Assembly (NCBI GenBank): GCA_964625335.1
Contig: CAZVBE010000004.1
Span: 1 to 64,000, forward strand
DNA from: CAZGUG01 sp964625335
GTDB lineage: Bacteria; Bacillota; Clostridia; Ch29
Direction of reading: 5' to 3'
Length of the DNA stretch: 64,000 bases
In this document: piece after piece, positions 52,490 through 60,039 of the stretch
Numbering within the stretch: position 1 is the first letter of the stretch
Layout of the letters: each line of letters begins with the position of its first letter
Notes under the pieces: model-generated
What the model saw: the letters and a program-made list of their open reading frames with translations, nothing else
Told to the model about the DNA's origin: nothing
Databases searched by the model: none
Position numbers and translations under genes: made by a program

Positions 52490-53683
52490 ATGAAAATATT
52501 GGTTGTAAATTGCGGCAGTTCTTCTGTAAAATACCAGCTACTGAACATGAAAGATGAAAGTGTGATGGCCCGCGGACTGGCAGAGAGAATAGGAATCGAA
52601 GGATCCAGGCTGAAGCACCAGGCCCGGGGGAAAAGTGAAGTGGTAATAGATAAAGCAATGTCTGATCACAAAGCTGCGCTTAAAACTATAACCGATGTGT
52701 TGATAGATGAGGAAAACGGAGTAATTAAGGATACCAAAGAGATTTTCGCAGTGGGACACAGAGTAGTGCACGGCGGAGAAAAGTTTTCGGGTTCTGTCAG
52801 GATAACTGATGAGGTTATGGATACGCTGCAGGAGTGCGCGGATTTGGCGCCGCTTCATAACCCGCCTAACATTATGGGAATAGAAGCCTGTCAGCAGTTA
52901 ATGCCCGGGATACCGATGGCCGGAACTTTTGATACGGCTTTTCATCATACAATACCGGATTTTGCATATATTTATCCCCTTCCTTACGAATACTATAAAA
53001 AGTATGGCATAAGGAAATACGGATTCCACGGGACTTCACACAAGTATGTGGCTGAAAGAGCTGCGCAGATTGTAGGTGCGCCGCTGGAAAGCTTGAAGAT
53101 AATTACCTGCCATCTGGGGAATGGTGCCAGTATAACTGCGGTAGACGGCGGCAAATCCGTTGAAACCAGTATGGGCTTTACTCCCCTTGAGGGCCTTGCC
53201 ATGGGGACCCGCTGCGGCAGCATAGACCCGGCAATTATTGCATATATAATGGAAAAGGAGCAGATGACCATAGAACAGGTCAACAATATGCTCAACAAGC
53301 GCTCCGGAGTACATGGTATATCAGGAATAAGCAGTGATTTCAGAGACTTGGAAGAAGCTGCCGAAAAGGGCAATAAGAGAGCCGGATTGGCCATCGATGT
53401 ATTTGCATATAAGGTTAAGAAATTCATAGGTTCCTACTCGGCGGTTATGAATGGAGCAGACGTTATAGTGTTCACCGCTGGCCTTGGTGAAAATTCAGTT
53501 TCAATGAGGGAGAAGATTTGTGGCGGTTTGAAGTATCTCGGGCTGGAGTTGGACAGCACTGCCAACAACGTAAGGGGTAAGGAAACAATAATTAGCAAAC
53601 CCCACTGCAAAGTCAAGGCAGTGGTTATTCCCACAAACGAGGAACTCATGATTGCCAGGGAAACGGTCAAAATCATCGGATAG
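52490..53683 (+). CDS. ackA: Acetate kinase
   Basis: A 397-residue ASKHA-fold kinase that interconverts acetate and acetyl-phosphate, giving ATP in fermentation. N-terminal VNCGSSSVKYQLL, then GFHGTSHKYV and GLGENS motifs are intact. GGGGAGG precedes the ATG. No pta gene is adjacent, although the order ackA-yceD-rpmF is common in Clostridia. The length is normal. Confidence 0.97.
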   Translation: MKILVVNCGSSSVKYQLLNMKDESVMARGLAERIGIEGSRLKHQARGKSEVVIDKAMSDHKAALKTITDVLIDEENGVIKDTKEIFAVGHRVVHGGEKFSGSVRITDEVMDTLQECADLAPLHNPPNIMGIEACQQLMPGIPMAGTFDTAFHHTIPDFAYIYPLPYEYYKKYGIRKYGFHGTSHKYVAERAAQIVGAPLESLKIITCHLGNGASITAVDGGKSVETSMGFTPLEGLAMGTRCGSIDPAIIAYIMEKEQMTIEQVNNMLNKRSGVHGISGISSDFRDLEEAAEKGNKRAGLAIDVFAYKVKKFIGSYSAVMNGADVIVFTAGLGENSVSMREKICGGLKYLGLELDSTANNVRGKETIISKPHCKVKAVVIPTNEELMIARETVKIIG

Positions 53684-53691
53684 CTTGAGTA

Positions 53692-53720
53692 TTGACAAAT
53701 ACCCCGCTGCTTTGTATAAT
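53692..53720 (+). promoter_or_regulatory. Consensus sigma-A promoter of yceD-rpmF
   Basis: TTGACA (53692-53697), exactly 17 bases, then TATAAT (53715-53720): both hexamers are perfect. It begins nine bases after the ackA stop. Confidence 0.92.
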
Positions 53721-53750
53721 AAACTTTGTTGACTATGGAGTGTGCCAATA

Positions 53751-54242
53751 ATGATAATATATGTAAACAGGCTGCTTTGGGACAGCCAGGGCCATGCAGC
53801 TTATGAGCTGGCAGAAAGCCTCGGACAAATTGATTACAGAGGCGAAAAGTTAAGTTTCAACGGCCCTGTATCAGTAACAGGCTGTGTGGAGAAGGACGGG
53901 GATTTATTTTCTGTGACAGGAGATATCAATGCCCGGGTTATACTTGCGTGTTCCAGGTGCCTTGGCAGTGTCATATACCCGGTGAAGGCCACCTTTAAAC
54001 AAGAATACCCGGAGCCCGGAACAGAGGAAGAGAAGCCGGCAGCGTACCGAGGCAGAATTGATTTGGAAGAACCGGTTATCGCAAGCATTCTTCTCGAACT
54101 CCCGATAAAGGTGGTATGCAAAGAGGAATGCAGAGGTCTTTGCCCCGTGTGCGGCTTGGACAGGAATATAAAAGAATGCAGCTGCATCCAGGAGGAAACA
54201 GATCCGAGGATGCTAAAGCTGAAAGAATTGCTGGAAGAGTAG
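53751..54242 (+). CDS. YceD/DUF177 family protein (23S rRNA accumulation protein type)
   Basis: A 163-residue soluble protein with a mid-region Cys motif (ACSRC) and C-terminal cysteines in CKEECRGLCPVCG that may bind zinc. YceD is needed for normal 23S rRNA levels in some bacteria. The start at 53751 lies seven bases after GGAGTGTG; a GTG at 53742 falls inside that site. It is co-transcribed with rpmF. Confidence 0.92.
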   Translation: MIIYVNRLLWDSQGHAAYELAESLGQIDYRGEKLSFNGPVSVTGCVEKDGDLFSVTGDINARVILACSRCLGSVIYPVKATFKQEYPEPGTEEEKPAAYRGRIDLEEPVIASILLELPIKVVCKEECRGLCPVCGLDRNIKECSCIQEETDPRMLKLKELLEE

Positions 54243-54263
54243 TAAGCGCAAGGAGGTGTTATT

Positions 54264-54440
54264 ATGGCAGTACCAAAAAGGAAAATTTCCAAATCAAGAA
54301 GGAATAAAAGGTTGTCCCAGTGGAAGCTAAAAAAGCCAGGCCTTGCCGAATGTCCGCAATGTCATGCTCTTATGATGCCCCATAGGATATGTAAATCCTG
54401 TGGTTACTACAAGGGCAAGGAAATATTAAAGGCAGAATAA
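54264..54440 (+). CDS. rpmF: 50S ribosomal protein L32
   Basis: A 58-residue ribosomal protein read directly from ATG 54264. It begins MAVPKRKISKSRRNKR and has a zinc ribbon with CPQC and CKSC. AGGAGG lies upstream and yceD ends 21 bases before. In most Clostridia fapR or plsX follows closely; here the next gene on this strand is about 5.6 kb away, after a converging operon. Confidence 0.96.
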   Translation: MAVPKRKISKSRRNKRLSQWKLKKPGLAECPQCHALMMPHRICKSCGYYKGKEILKAE

Positions 54441-54441
54441 A

Positions 54442-54477
54442 AAAAGGCCTGCGGGTTAAGTTGACCCCAGGCCTTTT
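54442..54477. terminator. Bidirectional terminator between rpmF and the TRAP operon
   Basis: AAAAGGCCTG (54442-54451) pairs perfectly with CAGGCCTTTT (54468-54477). A and T runs lie on both sides for the converging genes. Confidence 0.88.
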
Positions 54478-54485
54478 ACTCTAAC

Positions 54486-56480
54486 TTAAACGTACTGCTT
54501 ATTTGCCACTCGTTTTACCCGGGCTGTTTGCAGGAACCAGATTCCCGTTAATACGGCAATACCAAATATATCCGAATAAATGCCCGGAATAATCAACGTA
54601 AGTCCGGCAACGAAGAACAATATTCGTTCATACCACTTATCATTGGTAACAAAGTAGCCTGTTGTCGAGGCGCCTATACAAACCATACCAACAATGGCTG
54701 TAATTATCGCCAGGGCAACACTGAAGGTAAAGGCCATGGTTGTGGTTCCCTCCGGCCTTACCAAAACCAGTATAGGCGACAGGGCAAAGATATATGGCAC
54801 CAGGTAAGCGGCAAATCCTAACTTGAAGGCTTCAAAGCCTGTTTTAAGCGGATCGGATTGGGCTATGCCCGACCCTGCAAAGGCGGCCAGGGCCACCGGA
54901 GGCGTAATGTCAGCTACAATACCGAAATAGAATACAAAAAGGTGAGCTGCTATGTGAGGCACGCCCAACGAGATTAATGCAGGAGCAGAAACTGTTGCCT
55001 GGATGATATAGTTAGCTGTCGTCGGCACACCCATACCAAGGATTATAGAGCCTATCATGGTAAACAGCATAGTCAGGTAGATGTTGCCGCCTGCTAATTT
55101 TACAAGGCCTCCCGACATCTTCATACCTAAACCGGTAAGGGTGATAATTCCAACTATTATTCCAGCGGTGGCACAGGCTGCCACAACCGGTAAAGCCGAT
55201 CTGGCGCCCTCTTCCAATCCTTCAATTATCTTTTTAAAAGACATGCGGGTCTCTTTTAGTATCATTGAGGCGGCAATACACAATATGATTGCATAAAATG
55301 CAGCCAACATCGGAGTGTAGCCCTTTACAAGAAGGTAAATAATACCCGCTATGGGTGTGGCAAGAAACCACTTCTTCTTTAACAGCTGTTTCCAATCAGG
55401 CAGCCTTTCCTTTGGAATTCCCAGCAAACCGGTTTTTTTAGCCTCAAGGTGCACGGTAATAAATATTCCCGTGAAATAAAGCACTGCTGGAATTGCTGCC
55501 GACAGGGCAATTGTTATATAGGGGATATTCAGGAACTCCACCATTATAAACGCTGCCGCACCCATTATGGGCGGCATTAACTGACCACCGGTTGAAGCAG
55601 CCGCTTCGACGGCGCCGGCAAATTCCTTGCGATATCCGATACTCTTCATAAGGGGGATAGTCACAGACCCGGTACCCACCGTGTTAGCAACCGAGCTCCC
55701 CGAAACAGTACCCTGGGCAGCACTTGCAATTACGGCTGCTTTAGCCGGTCCGCCAATAGAGCCTCCTGTTAAACCTACTGCCAAATCGGTTAACCAGTCC
55801 CCGATACCGGTTTTCTTTAAGAAGGTTGCAAATAACATAAACAGAAAGATAAATGTTGACGATACCTGAATTGGAATTCCCAGAATTCCCTCGGTGCTAA
55901 GCCACTGGAAGACAGCTATCCTTTTTATACTAAGGCCGGGGTGGGCCATAAAGGATGGGAAATACCTTCCGAAGTAGGCATAAAGCAGGAAGAATGTAGC
56001 CAGCGAGATAATAACAGGCCCTGCCATTCTTCGGGTGGCTTCAATAATCAATAATACCGCGATAATTCCGATTATCATGTCCACATTGTTGTATACCCCT
56101 GCCCGCCAAACCAATTCTTCGTAATATGCAATGTGATATGCGGCCACAGAAAAACCTAAGAAGGCAAGCATGTAGTCATACCAAGGGACTTGGTTGTTTT
56201 TACTGCCTCTTTTGGCCGGATAGAGTATAAAAATCAATACCAGGGCCGTACCCACATGGGGAGCTCTTTGCAAAGTTGAGGGAAAAACCCCAAAGGCCGC
56301 GGTGTATAATTGAGCTAATGACCAGACAACCGCCAGGATAAAAATAAATTTGGCGACCGGTCCCTCTAATCGCCGGAAAGCAAATTCTCTGTCATACTTG
56401 GCAAGAATTTTTTCGGATTCTTTCTCGTCTATCTTTATATTATCTTTTATAAGGTTGTCTTCCTTTTGCCTTTCTGCCAT
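54486..56480 (-). CDS. TRAP transporter fused permease (TAXI type, small and large subunits joined)
   Basis: A 664-residue membrane protein with about 16 or more hydrophobic helices. A hydrophilic N-terminus (about residues 1-45) is followed by a DctQ-like four-helix part and the DctM-like transport part, with typical segments GTVSGSSVANTVGTGS and GGQLMPPIMGAAAF. It uses an ion gradient to import the ligand delivered by the TAXI protein. It overlaps the DUF1850 gene by 34 bases, and is the last gene of the minus-strand operon. The ligand is not determined by sequence; glutamate is suggested by the linked aminomutase. Confidence 0.93.
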   Translation of the reverse strand: MAERQKEDNLIKDNIKIDEKESEKILAKYDREFAFRRLEGPVAKFIFILAVVWSLAQLYTAAFGVFPSTLQRAPHVGTALVLIFILYPAKRGSKNNQVPWYDYMLAFLGFSVAAYHIAYYEELVWRAGVYNNVDMIIGIIAVLLIIEATRRMAGPVIISLATFFLLYAYFGRYFPSFMAHPGLSIKRIAVFQWLSTEGILGIPIQVSSTFIFLFMLFATFLKKTGIGDWLTDLAVGLTGGSIGGPAKAAVIASAAQGTVSGSSVANTVGTGSVTIPLMKSIGYRKEFAGAVEAAASTGGQLMPPIMGAAAFIMVEFLNIPYITIALSAAIPAVLYFTGIFITVHLEAKKTGLLGIPKERLPDWKQLLKKKWFLATPIAGIIYLLVKGYTPMLAAFYAIILCIAASMILKETRMSFKKIIEGLEEGARSALPVVAACATAGIIVGIITLTGLGMKMSGGLVKLAGGNIYLTMLFTMIGSIILGMGVPTTANYIIQATVSAPALISLGVPHIAAHLFVFYFGIVADITPPVALAAFAGSGIAQSDPLKTGFEAFKLGFAAYLVPYIFALSPILVLVRPEGTTTMAFTFSVALAIITAIVGMVCIGASTTGYFVTNDKWYERILFFVAGLTLIIPGIYSDIFGIAVLTGIWFLQTARVKRVANKQYV

Positions 56481-56986
56481 ATTTCTACCTCCTCAATTAA
56501 GTATTGGCTAAAGGTTTTTCTCATAAGACCTATATGCACATACCCGCCCGGGCGATACACATCCTTTAACGGGGTTGTCAGTCCGTCATAGATTAGCGTA
56601 TGATTTGCGATAACCGCGCCTATGGTTACCGGTACCCTATCAAATACAAGTTCATAGCCTAATACATAAAATTTACCGCCCTCAATAACCCAGTATTGGT
56701 TAAACTCGGGGTGGGCAGGTAAATTGGGACCGAATTCATCAAAGGTCATTTTGACTATGGGAATCCTGCCCGGAGCTTCAAGCCGGTATGTTTCGACAAC
56801 AGGCTGTAATGTCACCGAGTGTATCCAGTGAATATCAAAAAGTCCACCGGTTTTGGCCCTTTGTTGATAAACCAGCTCTTCCGAACCGTCAACCCTTACT
56901 TCCAAAACATGGACCGGCAGTAATGCAACAGACATCATTATACCTGCAATTATTATAAATATGTATAATACATATAACTTTTTCAA
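56447..56986 (-). CDS. DUF1850 domain-containing protein of a TAXI-TRAP operon
   Basis: A 179-residue protein with one N-terminal hydrophobic segment (about residues 4-24), predicted to be exported and membrane-anchored. The domain DUF1850 (IHWIHSVTLQPVVETYRL, YDGLTTPLKDVY) is typically found next to TAXI TRAP permeases and may be an accessory subunit. The start appears to be TTG at 56986 without a clear ribosome site, which may mean low or coupled translation. It overlaps the permease gene. Confidence 0.85.
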   Translation of the reverse strand: MKKLYVLYIFIIIAGIMMSVALLPVHVLEVRVDGSEELVYQQRAKTGGLFDIHWIHSVTLQPVVETYRLEAPGRIPIVKMTFDEFGPNLPAHPEFNQYWVIEGGKFYVLGYELVFDRVPVTIGAVIANHTLIYDGLTTPLKDVYRPGGYVHIGLMRKTFSQYLIEEVEIWQKGKRKTTL

Positions 56987-56991
56987 TAAGG

Positions 56992-57023
56992 AAGGCCGAG
57001 GACTGTACAGCCGCCCCGGCCTT
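56992..57023 (-). promoter_or_regulatory. Intercistronic stem-loop between the binding protein and DUF1850 genes
   Basis: AAGGCCG (56992-56998) pairs with CGGCCTT (57017-57023) over an 18-base loop, placed right after the binding-protein stop. In transport operons such hairpins stabilise the upstream message or partly terminate, giving excess binding protein over permease. This function is inferred. Confidence 0.6.
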
Positions 57024-57036
57024 CACCTCCCGTTGA

Positions 57037-58086
57037 TTAGTCTATGGGTTTAATCATATCCGGAACATCAAGGCCTATTTCGGTAAAGTACTTGTATGCA
57101 CCGGGATGCAGCGGGGTTGTAATGCCGTCTATCATAATTTCATTATTCCCTGCAGCCAGTTCATCGGTAAGCCACTGGGCTGCCCCGTGGGCCGCTGCAG
57201 TATGGGAAGTTTGTTCGAACCAGACCTTGGTTATATCATATACTATATCCTCCGGCATGTCGGGTGCCACGTATAAAGCCGCTACGCAGTTGATGGTAAG
57301 TTTGTCTTCCTCGTTGCCATAGGTACCTGCGGGTATAACGTATTGGCTGAAAAATGGATATTTTGCTTTTACTTTTTCGTACAGTTCGTCGCCTATTTCG
57401 ATTACTTCTATATCACGGGACGTCATAATATCCTGTATTGCTGCGGCGGGGACTGCCAGTACGTTAAATGCGGCATCCAGGTGACCGTCCTTCATCTTGC
57501 TGGCGGCATCTCCAAAACCGTCATATGCAGCCTTTACATCGTCAAAGGTCATGCCTGCCTCAGTCAGTACTGTCTCTGTCATTACAACGGTTCCGCTGCC
57601 GACAGGGCCGACCGCCACCCTTTTACCCTTAATATCTATCAATGACGTAATACCACTTTCCTTTAAGGCCACGCCCTGATAAACCTCCGGATAAATGACG
57701 CCTATTGCCCTGAAGTTCTGCTGTTTGCTTTGGAAGGCACCGGTACCGTTCCAGGCATCATCGGCTATGTTGTTCATAGCCATGCCCAATTCCACCTCGC
57801 CGGCATGAACCCGGTTTATACTTTCAACCGAGGCTCCGCCAGGCTGACTTGTTACCTGCACACTGTCAAGATACTCGTTCCAGGTATTGGCCATTGCCCC
57901 TCCCAGAGCGAAATAGGTACCGCCGGTTGAACCGGTTATAATATTGATCTGCATTTTTTGAGCCGGTGCCGGTGCTTCTTCTTCACCATTATCCGGTGCT
58001 TCAGCCTCTTGTGCCGGCGCACATCCGACTAATAAACTGCTCATGATAAACAGTGTCACCAATAAAAATGCCAGTTTCTTCCTCAT
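57037..58086 (-). CDS. TAXI-family TRAP transporter solute-binding lipoprotein
   Basis: A 349-residue extracytoplasmic lipoprotein. Its signal peptide has lipobox LLVGC near residue 22, then an acidic Pro/Glu linker, then the TAXI domain starting at INIITGSTGGTYFALGGA. TAXI proteins with glutamate or glutamine as ligand are known. The start at 58086 has AAGGGGGTC upstream; a longer frame from 58125 is less likely. It lies 108 bases downstream of the aminomutase gene and shares its strand. Confidence 0.93.
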   Translation of the reverse strand: MRKKLAFLLVTLFIMSSLLVGCAPAQEAEAPDNGEEEAPAPAQKMQINIITGSTGGTYFALGGAMANTWNEYLDSVQVTSQPGGASVESINRVHAGEVELGMAMNNIADDAWNGTGAFQSKQQNFRAIGVIYPEVYQGVALKESGITSLIDIKGKRVAVGPVGSGTVVMTETVLTEAGMTFDDVKAAYDGFGDAASKMKDGHLDAAFNVLAVPAAAIQDIMTSRDIEVIEIGDELYEKVKAKYPFFSQYVIPAGTYGNEEDKLTINCVAALYVAPDMPEDIVYDITKVWFEQTSHTAAAHGAAQWLTDELAAGNNEIMIDGITTPLHPGAYKYFTEIGLDVPDMIKPID

Positions 58087-58193
58087 ATATAGACCCCCTT
58101 TTAATTTGATATTTCTGGCAATCATTCATTACCAAAAATATTTTAAATTTTTATTACCCTTAATTGTATAATGAGTTACGGGCCATCCGGTCG

Positions 58194-59456
58194 CTATTCA
58201 AAGTCAATTTCGGCATCCTTGTTCGGATACCTGATAATCTGTCCTTCCCAGGTTCTTATGGTTATTGTGTCTCTGCCCTGGGAAATCAGGTATTCGGGCA
58301 GCATGGGCGTTTTGCCTCTGCCCTCCGGAGCGTTAATGATAAAAGTCGGGATTGCCAGGCCTGAGGTATATCCCCTCAGGTGTTCCATTATTTCAATTCC
58401 TATATCCACGCTGGTTCTGAAGTGAAGCGTACCTATCACGCCCTTGGCGTGGAATATATAGTAGGGTCTGACTCTGATTCTGAGAAGTTCCTGGCAGAGT
58501 TTTTTCATTATATACGGGTCATCGTTTATACCCCTTAAAAGTACTGTCTGATTGCCAAGGGGTATTCCTGCGTTGGCAAGCATTTCACAGGCTTTTTTCG
58601 ATTCTTCGGTAACCTCCATCTGGTTATTGAATTGAAGGTTTATAAAGAGCGGATGATGTTTCTTAAGCATTTCACATAGCTTGGGAGTTACCCTCTGGGG
58701 AAGCGTTACCGGCATTCGTGTGCCGATACGCTTAAATTCAAGATGAGGAATTCTGTCAAGTTCCCCCAGCAGCCAATCCAGTAATTCATCTGATAATGTA
58801 AAGGGGTCGCCGCCGGTAATAAGAACATCCCTTATCTCAGGCGTATTTTTTATGTAGTTGACGGCTTCCTGCAGGTGCTCTTTAGGCTGTGGCGTATCTA
58901 TTTCGCCTATATTTCTTCTTCTCTGGCAGTGACGGCAGTACATGCCGCACTGATTGGTTACATTGATAATAAGTCTGTCGGGATATCTGCGGGTTATACA
59001 GGGGGCAGGATTGGTAAACTCCTCCGCCATTGGATCGGCGCTGCTAATACCTTCTATTAATTCGAGACCTGTAGGAATTGACTGCAGATATACCGGGTTG
59101 CGGTAATGGTCGCCTTCCGGGTCAATTACAGACAGGAAATAGGGTGATATAGCCCATCTGAATTTATCCCCTACTTTATTAATATCCTGTTTTTGTTTGG
59201 CACTTAGTTTAATAAATTTCGAAAGTGTCTCTGAATCGGTTATTCTGTTTTTTATCTGCCAGTGCCAATCGTTCCAGTCGTCTTGGGTAGCTCCAAGTAT
59301 TTTTTTTATGTTGGACTGTCTGGCCTCAATCTCATCCTTAAGGTCCAAGCCGGTAAAGATCTTTTCTCTGGCTTCCAAATAGGGATCAATACGGCTTTTT
59401 AGTATCTCTGCCCTTTCGAGGGATATTTGCCGGGAACTCTTTTTAGAAGGATCCAT
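58194..59456 (-). CDS. eam: Glutamate 2,3-aminomutase (KamA-family radical SAM, PLP)
   Basis: A 420-residue radical SAM enzyme. The cluster motif is C170, C174, C177 (CGMYCRHC) and the PLP lysine is K382 in GRGKTP. Lysine 2,3-aminomutase binds its substrate with two aspartates, in YQCD and FVVDAP. Here those positions are K338 (IFHAK) and N375 (FIINAP), the pair known from Clostridioides difficile glutamate 2,3-aminomutase. The likely product is beta-glutamate, a compatible solute. AGGAGG lies before its ATG, and a sigma-54 promoter lies about 290 bases upstream. If the two substitutions mislead, another amino acid could be the substrate. Confidence 0.85.
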   Translation of the reverse strand: MDPSKKSSRQISLERAEILKSRIDPYLEAREKIFTGLDLKDEIEARQSNIKKILGATQDDWNDWHWQIKNRITDSETLSKFIKLSAKQKQDINKVGDKFRWAISPYFLSVIDPEGDHYRNPVYLQSIPTGLELIEGISSADPMAEEFTNPAPCITRRYPDRLIINVTNQCGMYCRHCQRRRNIGEIDTPQPKEHLQEAVNYIKNTPEIRDVLITGGDPFTLSDELLDWLLGELDRIPHLEFKRIGTRMPVTLPQRVTPKLCEMLKKHHPLFINLQFNNQMEVTEESKKACEMLANAGIPLGNQTVLLRGINDDPYIMKKLCQELLRIRVRPYYIFHAKGVIGTLHFRTSVDIGIEIMEHLRGYTSGLAIPTFIINAPEGRGKTPMLPEYLISQGRDTITIRTWEGQIIRYPNKDAEIDFE

Positions 59457-59735
59457 CTTTAGACCTCCTCGCGAATTATTGAAGTTCTGTTGTATTATGT
59501 ATATATACTCAGATGTTAATATATGACGTAATGCCCAAATTGCATATAGCGTGTACCGGGATTTTTACTGCATACCGGCATTATTAAGAAGGACGAAGTG
59601 TTAATATTACAGATACGCAACTGTAAGCCAATGCGAAATGATGAACCAAAAGGAGCAAACAACTTATAATCCCTTATAGCGGGATGTATAACTGGCAGTT
59701 TCCACCTCCACAAACAATCTTGCTGATCAGCTATA
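59457..59735 (-). other. Long leader between the sigma-54 promoter and eam
   Basis: About 280 bases would be transcribed before eam. A small hairpin, ATCCC / GGGAT, lies near 59668-59685. A 65-codon frame (59516-59713, TTG start) is present but lacks a convincing ribosome site and similarity. I recognise no riboswitch class. Confidence 0.4.
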
Positions 59736-59745
59736 TGTATTTAAA

Positions 59746-59761
59746 TGCAATATACATGCCA
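59746..59761 (-). promoter_or_regulatory. Sigma-54 promoter of the eam-TAXI-TRAP operon
   Basis: On the minus strand TGGCAT-GTATA-TTGCA matches the consensus TGGCAC-N5-TTGCA with one difference. The GG and GC doublets have the invariant ten-base spacing. A sigma-54 activator gene lies immediately divergent, which strongly supports it. Confidence 0.85.
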
Positions 59762-59864
59762 AATACATAATTGGATATATGTGGTATTAATAATAATAAT
59801 AAATCAAACAACCAAACTGTGTCAAGAACGGAAAAATTAGCCCTATTTGGGTTTTCGGGTTGTT

Positions 59865-59885
59865 CCCGACGGAATACCTGTCGGG
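59865..59885. promoter_or_regulatory. CCCGAC/GTCGGG inverted repeat, candidate activator-binding site
   Basis: CCCGAC (59865-59870) and GTCGGG (59880-59885) with a nine-base spacer are centred about 140 bases upstream of the predicted sigma-54 start point, a normal enhancer distance. A further CGGGTT half-site lies at about 59856. A T-rich tail on the plus strand could make it a terminator, but no plus-strand gene precedes it. Confidence 0.5.
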
Positions 59886-59982
59886 TTACTTTTTCAATAA
59901 TTGAGTTAAACTCCGATTAATTGTCAGTATTATGGTTGCTATAGGGTCTTCGATAGTAACCATTTAAAACCAAAAAGAATTC

Positions 59983-59991
59983 TGGTATAAT
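59983..59991 (+). promoter_or_regulatory. Extended -10 promoter of the sigma-54 activator gene
   Basis: TGGTATAAT is an extended -10 element 48 bases before the ATG. The -35 region TTTAAA (59963-59968) is weak. Confidence 0.6.
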
Positions 59992-60039
59992 GTCTTTACA
60001 GCAGATCTTACGTAAAAACACAGGAAGGTGGGTAATATA

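Noticed and set aside
59516..59713. A 65-codon frame in the eam leader
   Set aside because: The TTG start has no proper ribosome site and the product has no recognisable features. A leader peptide remains only a remote possibility.
59865..59895. The CCCGAC/GTCGGG hairpin as a terminator
   Set aside because: No plus-strand gene lies upstream to terminate. Its distance from the sigma-54 promoter fits an activator site better, although a terminator cannot be excluded.
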